Below, in pieces: positions 47,356 through 59,992 of a stretch of DNA of 64,000 nt. A program made the position numbers and the translations under genes. Location of the stretch: assembly GCA_907163375.1 (NCBI GenBank), contig CAJQUW010015583.1, positions 1-64,000 of the forward strand, given 5' to 3'. The notes under the pieces are model-generated. The model did no database searches. It was not told the DNA's origin and saw only the letters and a program-made list of their open reading frames with translations. This stretch comes from Prostheceraeus crozeri. Its lineage: Eukaryota; Platyhelminthes; Polycladida; Euryleptidae. Numbering within the stretch: the first letter of the stretch is position 1; the number at the start of each line of letters is the position of its first letter.

Positions 47356-50257
47356 TTATGTCTTTTTTGCTACCTTTTTCAATAAGGATTCACGCTCTAA
47401 CTCGCAGAATACATCGATAGTTCTCCTCCTGGTAGAGCCAGAGGCCAGCTCCGGCTCCTTGACGCGTGTGCAGACTGCACGGTTTACGATGTCGATTTCC
47501 TCCACTTCCGGAAATTGATAGCTACTCACGAGAATCTGAAAGTGAAACAAATATCAAAGAACACGATATAATATGAACATATTTAACAAATGTTCTGGGA
47601 TTTATACGAATAATAATTACATACTTTTTGTGAGCATTTCATTAAAATCATATTATATATTATTTATTATATTATCTATTATATTATTAGATCATATTAT
47701 TTAGTGAATAAACAATCTCGTAGACCTAAAAAATTGTTTGTTGAAAATATCTTCTATTTTATTCACTGTTATTTTTCCTAAGTCTGTACGTACTTAATTC
47801 TACAAGCGGATACAATATGAGCTGAGTTTACTACGGACGTTCATTCATGAAAGACAGCTATTCAAAGTAAGCCAATTTAAATTAAATTATAGTAAATGAA
47901 TTTATTTGCCTTCAAATTATTATAATCATTTAAAGGCAAATCAATTACGATAATAATTCAATTTTATATGGCCAGTAGGATATTCATAATGCCAGTTTGT
48001 CCAGATTGTACTAGATAAAGCTATGGTACTGTGTGTTAAATCTACACTGTAAATCGCTCAATACCAATCACATACGAAGGATGCATACCAATATATATTT
48101 TTGGTATATTTCTGTATGATCTTGGTATATATTTGTATGCTTTTCGCATGTTATTTCAAGTGCTTTCAATGCTTTACATACTAAAGCCATACCAGCACAA
48201 TGTTAAAAGAAAGCATCAATCATGTCCAAAGTATGTTGATTTAAGGACTTTTGTCAATAAAGATCACATTAATGTTACTACTGTTCTGTAAGTAGTTAGA
48301 TAATGACATTCAAGAGTGATACCTTAAATGCTGAATTCGATTTTAATACACATAAGTCTAAAGCATTTCATGAATAATCAATAAGTATTTGACCATCAAC
48401 AATTATGCATTATGTAATTTTGGAACTAAGCATAATATCAATCCAAAATAAAGACACATTATAATTCATGAACGCAAAAATAGTTATGTTTGAGATATAT
48501 AAGTCAACATGGTTGCTGAAAAGTTGTCGTTTTATTGAAATGATGTTTATCAATTTAGTTAAAGGAAATGAGCTAATTATGAGTCTAGTGAATGCTATAA
48601 GACGAGTTGCAAAGATGACATGCGGCTTTAATTCCACAACAAATCTAATCTAGTTAAATACCACACTTTCACAAAGAAATATTCACGGCTGGTATTACTG
48701 GAAAAAAGTTATTTGTAAGTAGTATGTAGTATAACATATTTTTTGCCATATGACATAAAGCTATTCATACGAAAGACATACGAAACGCATACCAATTTGC
48801 ATCGGGTCTCGTATATAAAACATACCAAGAATTCGTATTTCAACGTAAAACAGCCAATCACAGTTAGCATAGTTCGTATCGTTTACATACCAATCACATA
48901 CGAAAGTAAATGGCCATTCGTATGAAAAACATCCCAGATTTCTTTATATATACCAGAATCTCGTATCAAATGTTGGTTTCAAATTGTATGTAAACTTGGT
49001 ATGTGTTTGTATGTAATTTTCGTATCCAGCGATTTACAGTGTAGGCTATCATACTTAGATATATTTACATGTATATGTCTCTTACCTTTTTTAGAAATTT
49101 AACAGTGATTTGGTCACCTTCAATAAATTGAACGCAGCCGTAATATAACCGTACTACTCCTCGGCGACTGCGTTGATTTTGTATCATGTACTCTACACAG
49201 ACCCAATTACCAACTTCAATTGTTTCTTCCACCATTTCCACATTGTCATTGTCATCCTCTTCACTGCAGCTTCCGACATCTTGCTCAAATTCAACAACTT
49301 GCTCTTCATCATCTTCCTTATTTGTTGTCTTCAGCATCCACAATTGCTGGTTCAGTGCCGACTTCAATAAGATCGGGAACTGTCAGGGCCTGGTGCTGCT
49401 TCTGATCAGCTTTACGTTTATACTTGATACCTTTACGTTTACCTTGATATTGTAACTCACTTTTGTAAGTTTTGCAGAGCGATCATTTGTGAGGCGATTT
49501 CTTTTTTTCGTCTTTTGCATGCCATATTCTTTGTTGGATCTCTCTACACAAGCCACAGATGCTGGAAGACTGAGAAGTTGTTTAGCGACTGGCGCTAACA
49601 CTCTGTGGCCACAAAAAGTATTCCACCATTGTAGTGGATCCGTTTCATCTTCAATCATAGACCAGTAAAGTTCATTACTATAAACTGGCCCATCTCGAGA
49701 TTTGAAAGCAATAAAATCCTTCATGACTAAATCGTTAGTTACACCGAGCATCTCAGCAATTTTAACGATTTCTTTGATAGCCTGCGCATGTTCAACTTCG
49801 TCCAAGTCATCCCCGCAGAATCTTGGGATCAGAAGATTGGTTGCCCTGAGTTGATCGCACTGAGAATTCTCTTCTTTCTCGAATAGCCGCTCTGAGTAGA
49901 TCTGCCTCGTCTTTGGTCAAAGGGCAGTTTGCCTCCCGCAAGCTATTTTCTACAGTGTTCGATGTAGCGCCAAAGTCGGGGGAGAACAGAAACTCGTACT
50001 AAGTTTCCTTCAACTTCCTTTATCGCATTCCGTATTGGCTCAAGAAGTTTTGCAGAAAATTCGACGAGAGGCCAGAGATAATCGGTATCGAAGCACATGT
50101 CCTTTAGATGCTGGTGGCTCCGTACTTCACGGCAACATCGTGGATCAGAAATGGCAATGCGCCATTGATTTTGCAACCTAAGATTGCGCTTCATCATCTC
50201 GTATTGAGAATTTTTAGTTAAATGAATAGACGAAATGATCCTAATTCTCTGATTCAT
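47356..50257 (-). pseudogene. hAT transposase remnant with one intron
   Basis: On the minus strand 50257-49943 encodes a middle part (MMKRNLRLQNQWRI; DYLWPLVEFSAKLLEPI). A part near 49.9 kb is followed by the C-terminal dimerisation domain at 49805-49383 (DPLQWWNTFCGHRVLAPVAKQLLSLPASVACVERSNKEYG, then KKRNRLTNDRSAKL), the hallmark of hAT transposases. A further exon (49367-49086) has VGNWVCVEYMIQ and VQFIEGDQITVKFLKK. It is joined through a clean GT-AG intron (49085-47536) to FPEVEEIDIVNRAV up to 47356. Frame changes near 49.87 kb and 49.4 kb and the missing N-terminus show that it is broken. The intron keeps the frame. Confidence 0.8.
48045..49041. mobile_element. 997-bp non-autonomous element with TA target duplication
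   Basis: Terminal inverted repeats CACTGTAAATCGCT lie at both ends, flanked by TA (48043-48044 and 49042-49043). The interior holds many CATACGAA, CATACCAA and complementary copies near both ends. TA duplication points to Tc1/mariner or another TA-specific superfamily. It lies inside the transposase intron and makes up two thirds of it. No coding sequence. Confidence 0.75.
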
Positions 50258-51128
50258 CCGTTTTTCATAGACGAAGTTAATCGCTTCAATAGTTCGAAAG
50301 TTCTGTTAGAGCTATATGTTTCAAATACACGAAACAGCTATCATTGTAAAAAATAAATATAGTAAGCAATTATTATTAAACATGTATTTAGGCCTATTTC
50401 ATTCACTACAGTCGACCCTGATAATGCAGCACGCTCTCATTCAATATTCAGGTTTAGGCCTTGTTCTGAGAGTTTATATTTTCAGATGACATTCTCGAGA
50501 AGTACAGCATTGAGGATTCATAGTAGGCTACAACATTAATGAAATAGTAGGCTACACGGCGTGACGGCTCACGCTTTTATACGGTTATAATATCTTATAA
50601 TTAATAAGAATGATTCATGATAATGAAATTTGAAATATTTAATTTACCATTACAACATTTTACAAAATTTAGGGCTACTATTAAAGAAATTAAAGCAAAA
50701 ACGTTTAGTTAAACTTCGCAGATAAACACATTATTATGCTCTCTATTATGATAGCAAATATTTCTCTTCCTTTGAAGCTATGGCTGTCATATGAGGTCGT
50801 ATGATACAAACCGCAATGTTGTTATTCTATCTTTTTCAAATTACTAATGAAGTGATTCATCAAAATACAGAAATTGAACGGAAAAATTACAAGTGGAAAA
50901 ATATTATATTTTTCCGGAAAAATATTATATTTTCCCGGTAATTTTTCCGGAAAATTACCGGAAAAATTTCCAGAAAATTTTCCATTTCATATCCTTGATC
51001 AAGAATAACGGAGAATTTCATTGTAAAAATTGGAGAAGGCAAAGCATTATGTCTATCGGGAAAGCCAACATTGGTGCGGGCGCGTGCTCTTGCTGCCTCA
51101 CACGCACACAACTCTCTTTCGCTCCGTC

Positions 51129-52236
51129 TAGTGATGCAAATGGAAAATTTTCCAGAAAATTTTCCGGAAAATTTTCCAATTTTTTCAAAATTTTCCGGAA
51201 AATTTTCCAATGGAAAATTTTGAAATTTTTTTTTCGGTGATTGACGTTTTTGCCATTGTTTTGGAGACTTGTTGCAGTCGTCTGAAAAGACTATGTAATA
51301 TTCAAAGACCGAAAACTTCTCTATCATCCCTGTATGTCAACTTTTGTAACCAACTGCACCTTTAAGTTTCAGATCTTTCCAAATGAATTTCAGACATTAG
51401 ATGGATTTCAGATTTCTCTAGCTAAATTTCAGATATCTGTTAGAAGCACAGATGAAAATATCTTAAATTCAATTGAAGATTCATGTGGATCATATCTGAA
51501 ATTCATTTGGGCAGATCTGAAATCGAATTTGAACTGTCTGAACCATCTGAACTAGAAATGTAAGATGTGTATCCTCAGCAAAGATGTCGGACGATAGGCC
51601 AGAAGTTAAAGGCTATCATAGATATTCTCTTACTCATCACAGATATGTTTAGTTACCAAATATCTAACGAGTTTACAGTCTTCATGTCTTCCAAAATGGT
51701 CGCTCATGAATGCTGCGTGGACTTGCTTATACTTCACTTGTTCATCACCACATGAAGGATTTCTTTCACTGATCCACGCTGCATAATAAAGCTTAACTTT
51801 CAAGCTAATAAGTAAACTCCAAAATGAAGTACATTATTTTTGCTCCAGATCTTTCACAGTGCATGAAATTGTACCCCTATTGTAAAGCAAGATTCACTTT
51901 ATCCAAAACGGTGTCTGTGTGATAATCAAAAATGCTAACAAAATGGCACAAATAGCCACTGTGGCAAAGGAATGTTCAAAAATCCGCGGACGGAACTGGC
52001 ATTGCTACGATCGCTATAATCGAAATAATGATGAAATTAAGAGTTTTAGACCCAATTTATTGGTACGTAGCTGCCTCGGCAGTGGAAGCGCTCATTCATT
52101 TATAGGGCCTATCAAAAAAATCAAAACTGTCAAAATTTTCCAAAATTGTCCAAAATTTTCCGATTTTTTCCAATATTTTCCAAAATTTTCCATGGAAAAT
52201 TTTGATTCATAATTTTCCGGAAAATTTTCATCACTA
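51129..52236 (-). mobile_element. Non-autonomous hAT-like element, copy 2, with perfect 8-bp duplication
   Basis: It starts TAGTGATGCAAATGG and ends TTTTCATCACTA. The octamer GCTCCGTC stands on both sides (51121-51128 and 52237-52244), a perfect hAT-type target duplication. It is 1,108 bp long and inverted relative to 45593-46693. Confidence 0.9.
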
Positions 52237-52544
52237 GCTCCGTCTGAGCACACGACTAGCATGTGTGTCTAATCGTTAGAAGAAAACAGCTGTGATTCGT
52301 GCACGCGCAGCAAAACTGTTCACTCTAAGGTTGAGCGTCTGATTTGAGACGGACAGCTACCACGAGAAGCTATCGAATTTAAATGAAATATAATGAATGA
52401 TGACACTTTTCATTTTTGTAAATGCATGTTGGTAAATTATGCGCCGAAGGCCTCGCAGATACGGAGAAGTCGCCACTGATAAGGACCGTACTAAAATGCC
52501 TAAAATGGGTTCAAATTTAGGCATCTATTTCTCATCCTTTTTAA

Positions 52545-53850
52545 CAATTAAATATCTTTGAGTATGTGTATACGTATACAGTGAAAAATTTTGTATCAAA
52601 AGATTCAGTTTTTCGCAGAGATTACATTCCCGTGGTCCAAAAAATTATTTGAGCAGTTTTAAAAGTACCGTATATACTCGCATATAAGCCGAGTTTAGAA
52701 GTATAAAATACAATGCTGAAATCAGGGGGTCGGCTTATATGCGTATAAAACAAAATGAACACAAGGACAGATACTAATGCCAATTTTCCAGCTACACGTT
52801 TTCATCGCTATCTGCCTTTTTATTTGGTTGTGTGTCACCAGTGGCGAGCCGTAACCAAGCTAGAGGTAATGATGAAGCCGACGTCATTGGTACACGGTTT
52901 GGTTTCTTAGAAATAAAAAAATTTCTTCTATTTCTTTTAGTATGTAACATAAAAGTAAGCATTTATCATCTTTACAGTAACAAATTTCTATGAACCAAAA
53001 ATATAGTGTAAAATTAGATAAGTTGAGTACCGGCTTATATGCGGGTTTTTGCAAAAACTGGTAATTCTAAAGCAATTTTAGATGGTCGGCTTATATGCGA
53101 GATCGGCTTATATGCGAGTATATACGGTAGTCAAAATTTTTCCAATTTATATCTACCGAGATGACTCCTGCAACAAGTTTGGATATCAAAAGGAATTAAT
53201 ATTTGCTAGCAAGCATCCTAACTAATGGGAAATTAAGCTGATTTAATAAGGGAATTTCATGATTCATGTTTATATTGGAAGTCCTCATGACAAAATCGCG
53301 GTATAATTCGTTCTTTATTTGCTGAAATTTCAAGTTATTAATTTAATTTTCACCGGCATGATTATATGGTTCACTAAATTCATACTAGAGTGGACAGAGT
53401 ACCTACTCTATTCTAGAGGGGTAACTCCGCATTTATTAAATCCCCAATGTGTATAAACTTTCGATTTTATTGAATGAATTCATGGGAGATACGGAGATGC
53501 ACTCGCAATTGTTTCCAAATGTGAGGTGCACATTTATGCAATTTTGAAGAAATTACAACGGAATTGTGTGATCATGCCTGTAATAGCTGTTCAGATTCTA
53601 GAAATGAAGCATGAATTTATTGAATTATAAAATCATGCCGATGAAAATTGAATGAAAATTGAAATTTCAGCCAAGAAAGCACGAATAATATCACGTTTTT
53701 TTCATGAAGACTTCCATTATAATGCTCATGTAGTTCCCTTGCAAATTAGTTTATTTTCCGCTTAGTTAGGATGCTTATTCTCAAATATTCATTCCTTTTG
53801 ATATCCAACTTGTTTCATACTACTTATATGATATGATATGATATTATATT
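52545..53850. repeat. Old dispersed repeat, copy 2, rearranged
   Basis: 52545-52665 matches 2744-2860 in reverse, and 53390-53850 matches 2020-2700 in the same orientation. The MITE at 52668-53127 is inserted into the first of these parts. Confidence 0.7.
52668..53127. mobile_element. 460-bp MITE with TA target duplication
   Basis: Inverted ends CCGTATATACTCGCATATAA (continuing to about 25 bp) lie inside TA duplications at 52666-52667 and 53128-53129. Several internal GGCTTATATGCG copies repeat the end motif. The related repeat near 2.74 kb lacks the insertion. No coding capacity. Confidence 0.85.
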
Positions 53851-53859
53851 ATATGCAAA

Positions 53860-56655
53860 CTTAACCCATGGTATATATCATAGACATCGGATTGCATTAT
53901 CCAATCCGATGCTTATGGTGCATATCTTGCATGTGAGATTGGGTCACAACTCGGGCTCACTTAGTAAAATCGAATAATGAGGAACAAATTGATGCTGAAT
54001 CCATACTGTACCTAGTGCACTTGCTCCATGTCTTATGCCTTTCAGAGTAGCCTCAAGTTTCCATCATTACTGTTATGCGATAAACGGGCAGCATGGGTTA
54101 CCGCATTAGATGAATAATATGCTATTAGACATCAAGATGCGTAATTGTGTGAGTCCCTCAGCAGCAAAGAGCTTGTCTCAGCTTTTGAAATAAACATGAA
54201 TTGTGACACATATTAGATTGGAGCTGCAATCACACATGGTAGAAGTCTCGCTCTATGTCCATCTTGACCATAGAGTAAGATCTTGACAATCAGGAAATAA
54301 GTTTTTGTTTTAATCTCGACATTTTTTGAACGCATTGACATTAGGCAAAAACCTGCTGATTATTTTGTAAAGACTAACTACATTTCGTTCTACATGACAG
54401 CCATTCCACGTTTTGGAGTTTCAAATAGATTTCGAAAGGAAGGTAAGAGTCAACATGTTTCCCGTCAACCGAGCTTCGCATCAATATTGTGTACCATTTT
54501 GCTGAATAGCGATCATAGTTCTACATTCCTCGAATGACTGCTTAGTCATCCAGTCGCGTAGGAAGATATTCACTCGACGATTCACCTACGATGCAATCTG
54601 AAAAAGATTAAACACACTATCCACCAATTATACTCATGTTAAACTAACCCAATACGTAATGAAAATCACTCAAAATAGCAAAAATTCTTCTGTAGATGTC
54701 TAGATTTCTCCCATCTACTAATTAGAGACAATTAGCTTTACAAGATCAGCCGGTGTATCACGCCGACACAGCAAAAGTGCCAGCCATCTTCTTGCCTATG
54801 ATTTGGTCCATAGAGCTTTGCTAAAAGGATTTCATTAGTCGTAAATCTGTGTTCAATGTTGTGTTTGATGTGGCATGTTGCTTTGCATTTGACAAAGTAA
54901 GCCAGTTTGCGAGTTGGGCGTTTTACATGTCATAGGTCAGTACAGAAAGTACCTGACTCGATATGATTGCTGCATTAATTAAATAGCAAAGTTGATGGTC
55001 TTAAGGTGATTTGATCCTCTTTTAAGAGCTCTGTTCGCCGAAGGCCGCCACTTCTCACGAACATGAGCGGTCACTTTTACCTTCTTATCACTGAAATTAT
55101 TACATTCACTCGGACTATGTCAAAGTCAGAATATTTCATGTCGTTCATAGTGTAAAACTGGCCTTCACAGTGGTCGGATTTGGGCATGATTACACGAAAA
55201 ATGAGTGTGGGCCCGAAATTGTACCTCCTGAAATTCATGCCGATCTCCTGAGAATTACCTGAATTTTCGAACACAATCTATATTAATACTTGTATGCTTC
55301 ATGAATTAATTCATTGTATTTATTAGAAGAATTTAATTCGTCGCTGATTCTGGAAAACAACTCTTCAAATTTTTTTCAAAAAACGAAATAATGCAGGTAT
55401 GCGTCATTCCATCTACTTATATTTACTCGTCAGCGTTGTGCAGGGAACGACGATTTTGCACTTTACCGTATTTTATTATGCGTTTAAAAATTAGCGTATT
55501 TTATCATCTCGTTTATTTGCTTGTCTTATGTTGCACAATGCATATCTGTTACACAGATATTGCTCTTATGTCAAATGGATTATCGTCATAAATCATACTC
55601 ACCACTGTCGATCCACAAAATCCTGATATCCACACCATACCCAGTAGGTATATCACACAAAAATAGGATGTTAAAACCACTAGACTACGTCGGGAGATAC
55701 TTAAGAGATTGAAAAGTGCAAAAAAATTCTATATACGAACATTTTCCACTCTTTAGTTTTTGACTATCACTCAACTTGAAAACAAAATATTTTCGTACAA
55801 TTATTGTTTGAGATCTGCCCTTACTATCGAGGTTAGATAAACTTTAATCGAATCGCTACTTTGTTGGTAGGGCGGTGAATTTTATTCTTTAAATTGGGTA
55901 TATCGGAGCAATCAGGTATTTCAGGAGCAAGGCCATTTCACGAAATGCATCTTAAGTTTGTCGTATTCGGAATCACCCAACCAGAAATTATGATAGTGTT
56001 CAATCTATTTTTTCTGATTTTATTTTGTTGGAATGCGATTGTAAAATGTTCACCGATAAATGGAATCCGGTTCTCCAAAAGCTTTGAAAGTGGACAATCG
56101 CCAACTTTTGCTAGTCATTGTGCATTTAGGTGTATTCATATACATGCTAACAATCAGATCATCACAAAAATTCGAAGCTTAAAGCAAAACTGTCTCAGTC
56201 AGGGTTTAAATGATTCAGAGGGTTGAGGAAAACTCATGGTTGATCAAGGACGTACTAAATTAAGTGATATGCTAGGACGTTCATTGGAGAAAGTTTTGAA
56301 GGCCGACTGATTCCTCACCTCGATGCACCTTACAACTAATTTAGTAATATAGTACGTCCTTTGGTTGATGAAAACTGAATAATCAACATTATATACTCAA
56401 ACAAAAGAAGTCTACCAGGTGGGTTTTGTAAATTTTTTGCATGATTACATTAATTATGCACTAAGGCACATGTTTTTTTCTATGTTACATTCTATATATG
56501 TAGTATTAGTATGTGTGTGTTTCAAATACTGAAAATTGTTATTGACAATATATATATATATATATAAATCGATAATAGAAAATCGATAATAGAAAATCGA
56601 AAATGGAAATTAATACCAGTATGTAATCACACCCAGATGTTATAAAGAAAAACTA
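53860..56655. other. Non-coding, nothing recognised
   Basis: No frame with recognisable content. A short AT-rich ATGATATGATATT run lies at 53828-53850, and TA-dinucleotide and AATCGATAATAGAA repeats lie at 56550-56620, just before the Penelope-like region. Confidence 0.4.
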
Positions 56656-56667
56656 AGCAAATATATA

Positions 56668-56720
56668 AGACAGCCCGACCGGTTTCTGCCTGTTGCAGGC
56701 TTCTCAAGGGCATAGAATGA
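56668..56720 (-). ncRNA. Hammerhead-like motif at the inverted end
   Basis: On the minus strand: GAGAAG, a GCCTG-CAA-CAGGC hairpin, then AGAAACCGGTCGGGC. The order A-rich box, short stem II, GAAAC recalls the hammerhead ribozymes known in Penelope-like elements, but the CTGATGA box is not canonical. Confidence 0.3.
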
Positions 56721-56920
56721 TTTATTATACAATTCGTATATCATCAAACTAAATTAAAATCATTGTATTCAAAATCTATGTAAGTATGATATCGAAATAC
56801 CAAAGAAAGATAATGATATCTCTATCACCTTTGAGCTGAAAAAGGAAAAATTAAAACAAATTAAATATCCCTATTTAAGGAGCATCAATCCTTCTGATAA
56901 ATAACTTTTCTTTCTCTTCC

Positions 56921-57290
56921 CTATACAATTTTGTGCAGGAAGGTGGGAATTTTAAAATCGGCATGACAGAACAGTGGGTTGGAGTTGCGTGCACAGTTGA
57001 ATATATGATTACTCGCATAGAGGGAGCGATAGTTCTCATCCCTTATTTGTTGACGGTGCACTCGAACTCGTGTGCGCAAAGAATCTCCTGTTTGGCCGAT
57101 GTAAGTGGCTCTACATCCTGCACATTGCAGGGCATAAATTATGTTTCTAGAATTACAGTTCATATTGGATTTGATTTGAAATTGTCTTTGTTCTCCATTT
57201 TTCTCATAATTGAATATTTTTCCGATTAACAGAGATTTACAGCACTCACATCATTCATCATGACATTTCTGCACACCATTTATCACCATT
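56921..57290 (-). pseudogene. Penelope-like GIY-YIG domain, inverted fragment
   Basis: The frame 57163-56921 reads MNCNSRNIIYALQCAGCRATYIGQTGDSLRTRVRVHRQQIRD: the two GIY-YIG strands followed by the Arg helix. It aligns with the plus-strand copy at 59.45-59.7 kb. Upstream on the minus strand a CECC linker motif can be read in broken frames. It is a 5'-truncated, dead fragment. Confidence 0.8.
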
Positions 57291-57344
57291 CGATTACGTC
57301 TTGCTATTAAATTCAATAAAGATCAACAATGTTATGAACTGTTT

Positions 57345-57530
57345 CTTTCTTCTTGGCTGCGGTACTTAGACGATTGCTTTATCATTTGGTACGAATCGTT
57401 TGGTGATGTCAATGAGTTTCTTTCTTTCCTGAACACTTTAGATTCAAAAATTAAATTCACTTCAGAGATCAATTCAGAAAGACTCAACTTTTTAGATGTA
57501 TTAGTTTATAAATTAGTTAAATTAGTATTA
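57345..57530 (+). pseudogene. Penelope-like reverse transcriptase core fragment
   Basis: It reads SSWLRYLDDCFIIWYESFGDVNEF then LNFLDVLVYK, the same blocks as at 58.45-58.62 kb. It stands in front of the N-terminal part of the next copy, so two copies are joined out of order. Confidence 0.75.
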
Positions 57531-57533
57531 GTT

Positions 57534-58145
57534 ATGCTAAACAAAACTAAAAAATTAGAAAATGTACCGAAAAGGAAGAGTAATGTAAGCGGGGAGGAGA
57601 AAATTGCATTGAAAAACCTTCGTGATCTAGAGCATATACATATAACAAAAGCCGACAAAGGTGGATCGTTCGTGATAATGAACTATGAGGATTATAAGAA
57701 TTACATCTACGATGAGCATTTAAATGACACGAATACCTATAGAGCCATTTTTATATATGATGTTAATAGCACACTAAATCTTATCAAAAGATACTGTAAT
57801 GATTTCAGCCAGTGTTTAGCGACTAAAGAGACTAAAGAGACTAAGTATCTTAGTAAGTTTAGTGGAGATATCCCTTTTATATACGGACTGCCAAAAATAC
57901 ATAAAATTGCGAGCTTACATGTGGATTTAGAATCGATGGATAAATATGGCTACGCTAAAACCAACCTACCAGAAAATTTAAAATTACGCCCTGTCATATC
58001 AAGCGCTAAAGGGCCTACTAATCACCTGAGCTTCTTCTTAGATGAAATTTTGAAGCCTTTAACTTTGAAGCTTCCCAGCTTTTGTAGAGATAGCTCTCAT
58101 TTCATCTCCAAGTTACCAACATTTGTGGAAAATCTTTTGATGTAA
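57534..58145 (+). pseudogene. Penelope-like reverse transcriptase, N-terminal part
   Basis: About 200 residues with HITKADKGGSFVIMNYEDY (fingers), FIYGLPKIHK and LRPVISSAKGPTNHLSFFLDEIL (motif 2 region). These blocks are diagnostic for Penelope-like reverse transcriptases, which are related to telomerase. The frame ends near 58145 and the rest continues in other frames, so the copy is broken. Confidence 0.85.
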
Positions 58146-58219
58146 CGTCTCTATACACAACTATTGATAATGATTTAGGACTTACAGCAATTGAATTTTG
58201 GATAGAAAAGTACAGAGAT

Positions 58220-58790
58220 TTGATCGAAGAAAGATATACAACTAATTTCATATTGAAAGGAATCTCTATTGTCTTGAACAATAATTTCTTCAGTTTTGAG
58301 GACAGGTTTTTCCTTCAAATTTCTGGTACCGCTATGGGCACAAGACTCGCCCCTACATACGCATCATTATCAGTTGGCTTCCTGGAAGAGAAAATGTACG
58401 CCCATATGAAAAATATTTTGAATGTAAATGATTTTGATTGCTTTCACATGCAGTGGGTGAGGTACTTGGATGACTGTTTTGTGATTTGGAGGGACTCGTT
58501 TGGGGACATAGAAGAGTTTCATGAATTTGTGAATAATATGAATAGCAAGATAAATTTTACAATGGAACAGAGATAAATTGAATTTTTTGGACGTAACAGT
58601 TTACAAAGAAAATAACAAAGTTGAGACTGACATATTCTATAAACCCACGGATGGTCATAACTATGCCCCGTTTAGTTTCGGCCATCCTAATCATGTCGTT
58701 CGTAATATTCCATACACCCTTGCCAACAGAGTAAGCAGAATAGTCAGGTATGAGAATCTTCCAGGTTTTTGGTGCTGAAAAGACCATTCT
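58220..58790 (+). pseudogene. Penelope-like reverse transcriptase, catalytic part
   Basis: It contains QISGTAMGTRLAPTYASL (motif B) and WVRYLDDCFVIW with the YLDD catalytic box (motif C), then LNFLDVTVYKENNKVETDIFYKPTDGHNY. A stop codon near 58575 separates motif C from the next block. The catalytic Asp pair is kept. Confidence 0.85.
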
Positions 58791-58997
58791 CGTAATTCAC
58801 CTAAATATGCAATAAAAAAGTATACCCCCTCCGAAAGTTAGATTATTTAAAAAACTTCCATTTTTTCGCCCTAGCCAACTATTTTTCTTACATTAGATTA
58901 TGCCAAATATCAATAAAAAGGTCACAAAAATTTCAAGACCAGACCCCCTTCGCAAACTTGCTCGCTCGTTCCGGGTTTTTTATTTGCCCTCAATCTC

Positions 58998-59761
58998 ATG
59001 CCTGAATCGAAATCTGAAAGAAAATTAGTACCTTTCAATGAACTGAAAAATCAACTACTTGCCCTTGGCTATCCAATGCCTCTAATCAATGATTCGATAT
59101 CAAAAGCAAAAAGTGAGATCACTAGGGTGAAGAAAAACCAACATTCCAGTTTAACGATTCCCTTTATTTCCACATATAACCCGAAAAATCCGAAACTTTT
59201 CCGGGACGTTATTAATCCAATCTTCACTGGCTTAAAAGTGCATCCGACTTTCAGAGACTACAGAATAAGACGCACATACCGTCAGCCTCCTTCACTACTC
59301 CGGCAATTGAGAAAAAATAACTGGAAGACATTAGTGGGTGCTACAAAATGTGGCTATGGTAGATGTGAATGCTGTCATTACATCATCGAAGTTGCAGTGT
59401 TTTCTTTTAAATTTGGGGACGAAATCAAACATTTTCACGTAAAAGCAAATATGAACTGCTATTCAAAAGACCTGATTTATGTTATGAGATGTCGTGGTTG
59501 TGAAGAACTTTAGGCTATGTAGGGCAAACAGGAGATAGCTTGAGATCACGTGTAAGAGTCCATCGACAACAAGTAAGAGATCATAAATATCAAGTATTGC
59601 ATGTAAGTAAGCATATCTCCTCTTGTTCAAAAGGTAATGATCCCCCATTTTATGTCATGCCTATTTTGAAATTACCAAGTGGAAGTAACAAAATAATGCG
59701 GGAATCGAAAGAGAAAATGTGTATGGAGATTCTGAAACCAAAATTAAATAAGGATAATTAA
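58998..59761 (+). pseudogene. Penelope-like linker and GIY-YIG endonuclease
   Basis: The linker has a CGYGRCECC zinc-ligand-like motif, then NMNCYSKDLIYVMRCRGCEEL. After a frame change near 59513 the domain goes on with GYVGQTGDSLRSRVRVHRQQ. This is the nuclease that nicks the target for the reverse transcriptase. It ends with MEILKPKLNKDN and a stop at 59761. Compared with the fragment at 438-749 the linker Cys pattern differs, so two subfamilies are present. Confidence 0.85.
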
Positions 59762-59929
59762 TGAAAATAAAGAAGTTGTATACCCCAGCAATTGCATGAG
59801 GAATATTTGTCTATGTCCTGAAATTTATCTATGTCTATACGTCTACATGTATTGATCTATGACACCAGTTATCCAATGTATTTTGCCTCTCTATTTCTTT
59901 GATAGCTTACAAGCTCTTGAATTTTATGA

Positions 59930-59992
59930 AATATATTTCACTTGCCCGTGACAAGCCTTGGATAGAGGTGAAACCGGTTGGGCTTTAGTTTG
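59930..59992 (+). ncRNA. Hammerhead-like motif at the direct end
   Basis: GACAAG, a CCT...AGG stem, then TGAAACCGGTTGGGC. It matches the motif at 56668-56720 in the opposite orientation. The catalytic box is not canonical, so activity is doubtful. Confidence 0.3.

Larger units (their letters stand above)
46797..50996 (-). mobile_element. hAT element carrying the transposase remnant
   Basis: GATCAAGA is repeated at 46789-46796 and 50997-51004; the identity extends three bases further, so the exact octamer is uncertain. The ends inside it are loosely inverted (GATATAAAAATTACCGGG; GGATATGAAATGG on the other strand) and run into AAAATTTTCCGG-type repeats like those of the flanking copies. It encloses the minus-strand transposase remnant. 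Confidence 0.55.
44988..52478. mobile_element. Outer hAT-type element containing nested hATs
   Basis: Ends read CAGTGGCGTCGCG (44988) and, inverted, CAGTGGCGACTTC (52478), and both go on to AGGCCTTCG a few dozen bases inward. The flanking octamers are ATAAAGAC (44980-44987) and ATAAGGAC (52479-52486), 7 of 8 identical, as expected for an aged hAT target duplication. CAGTGGCG is a usual hAT terminus. Three smaller hAT-like units lie inside, so much of the 7.5 kb is later insertion. Confidence 0.65.

Noticed and set aside
47356-50257. hAT-derived host (domesticated) gene
   Set aside because: Frame changes and a missing N-terminus, and it lies inside hAT-type ends with target duplications; the clean intron alone is not enough.
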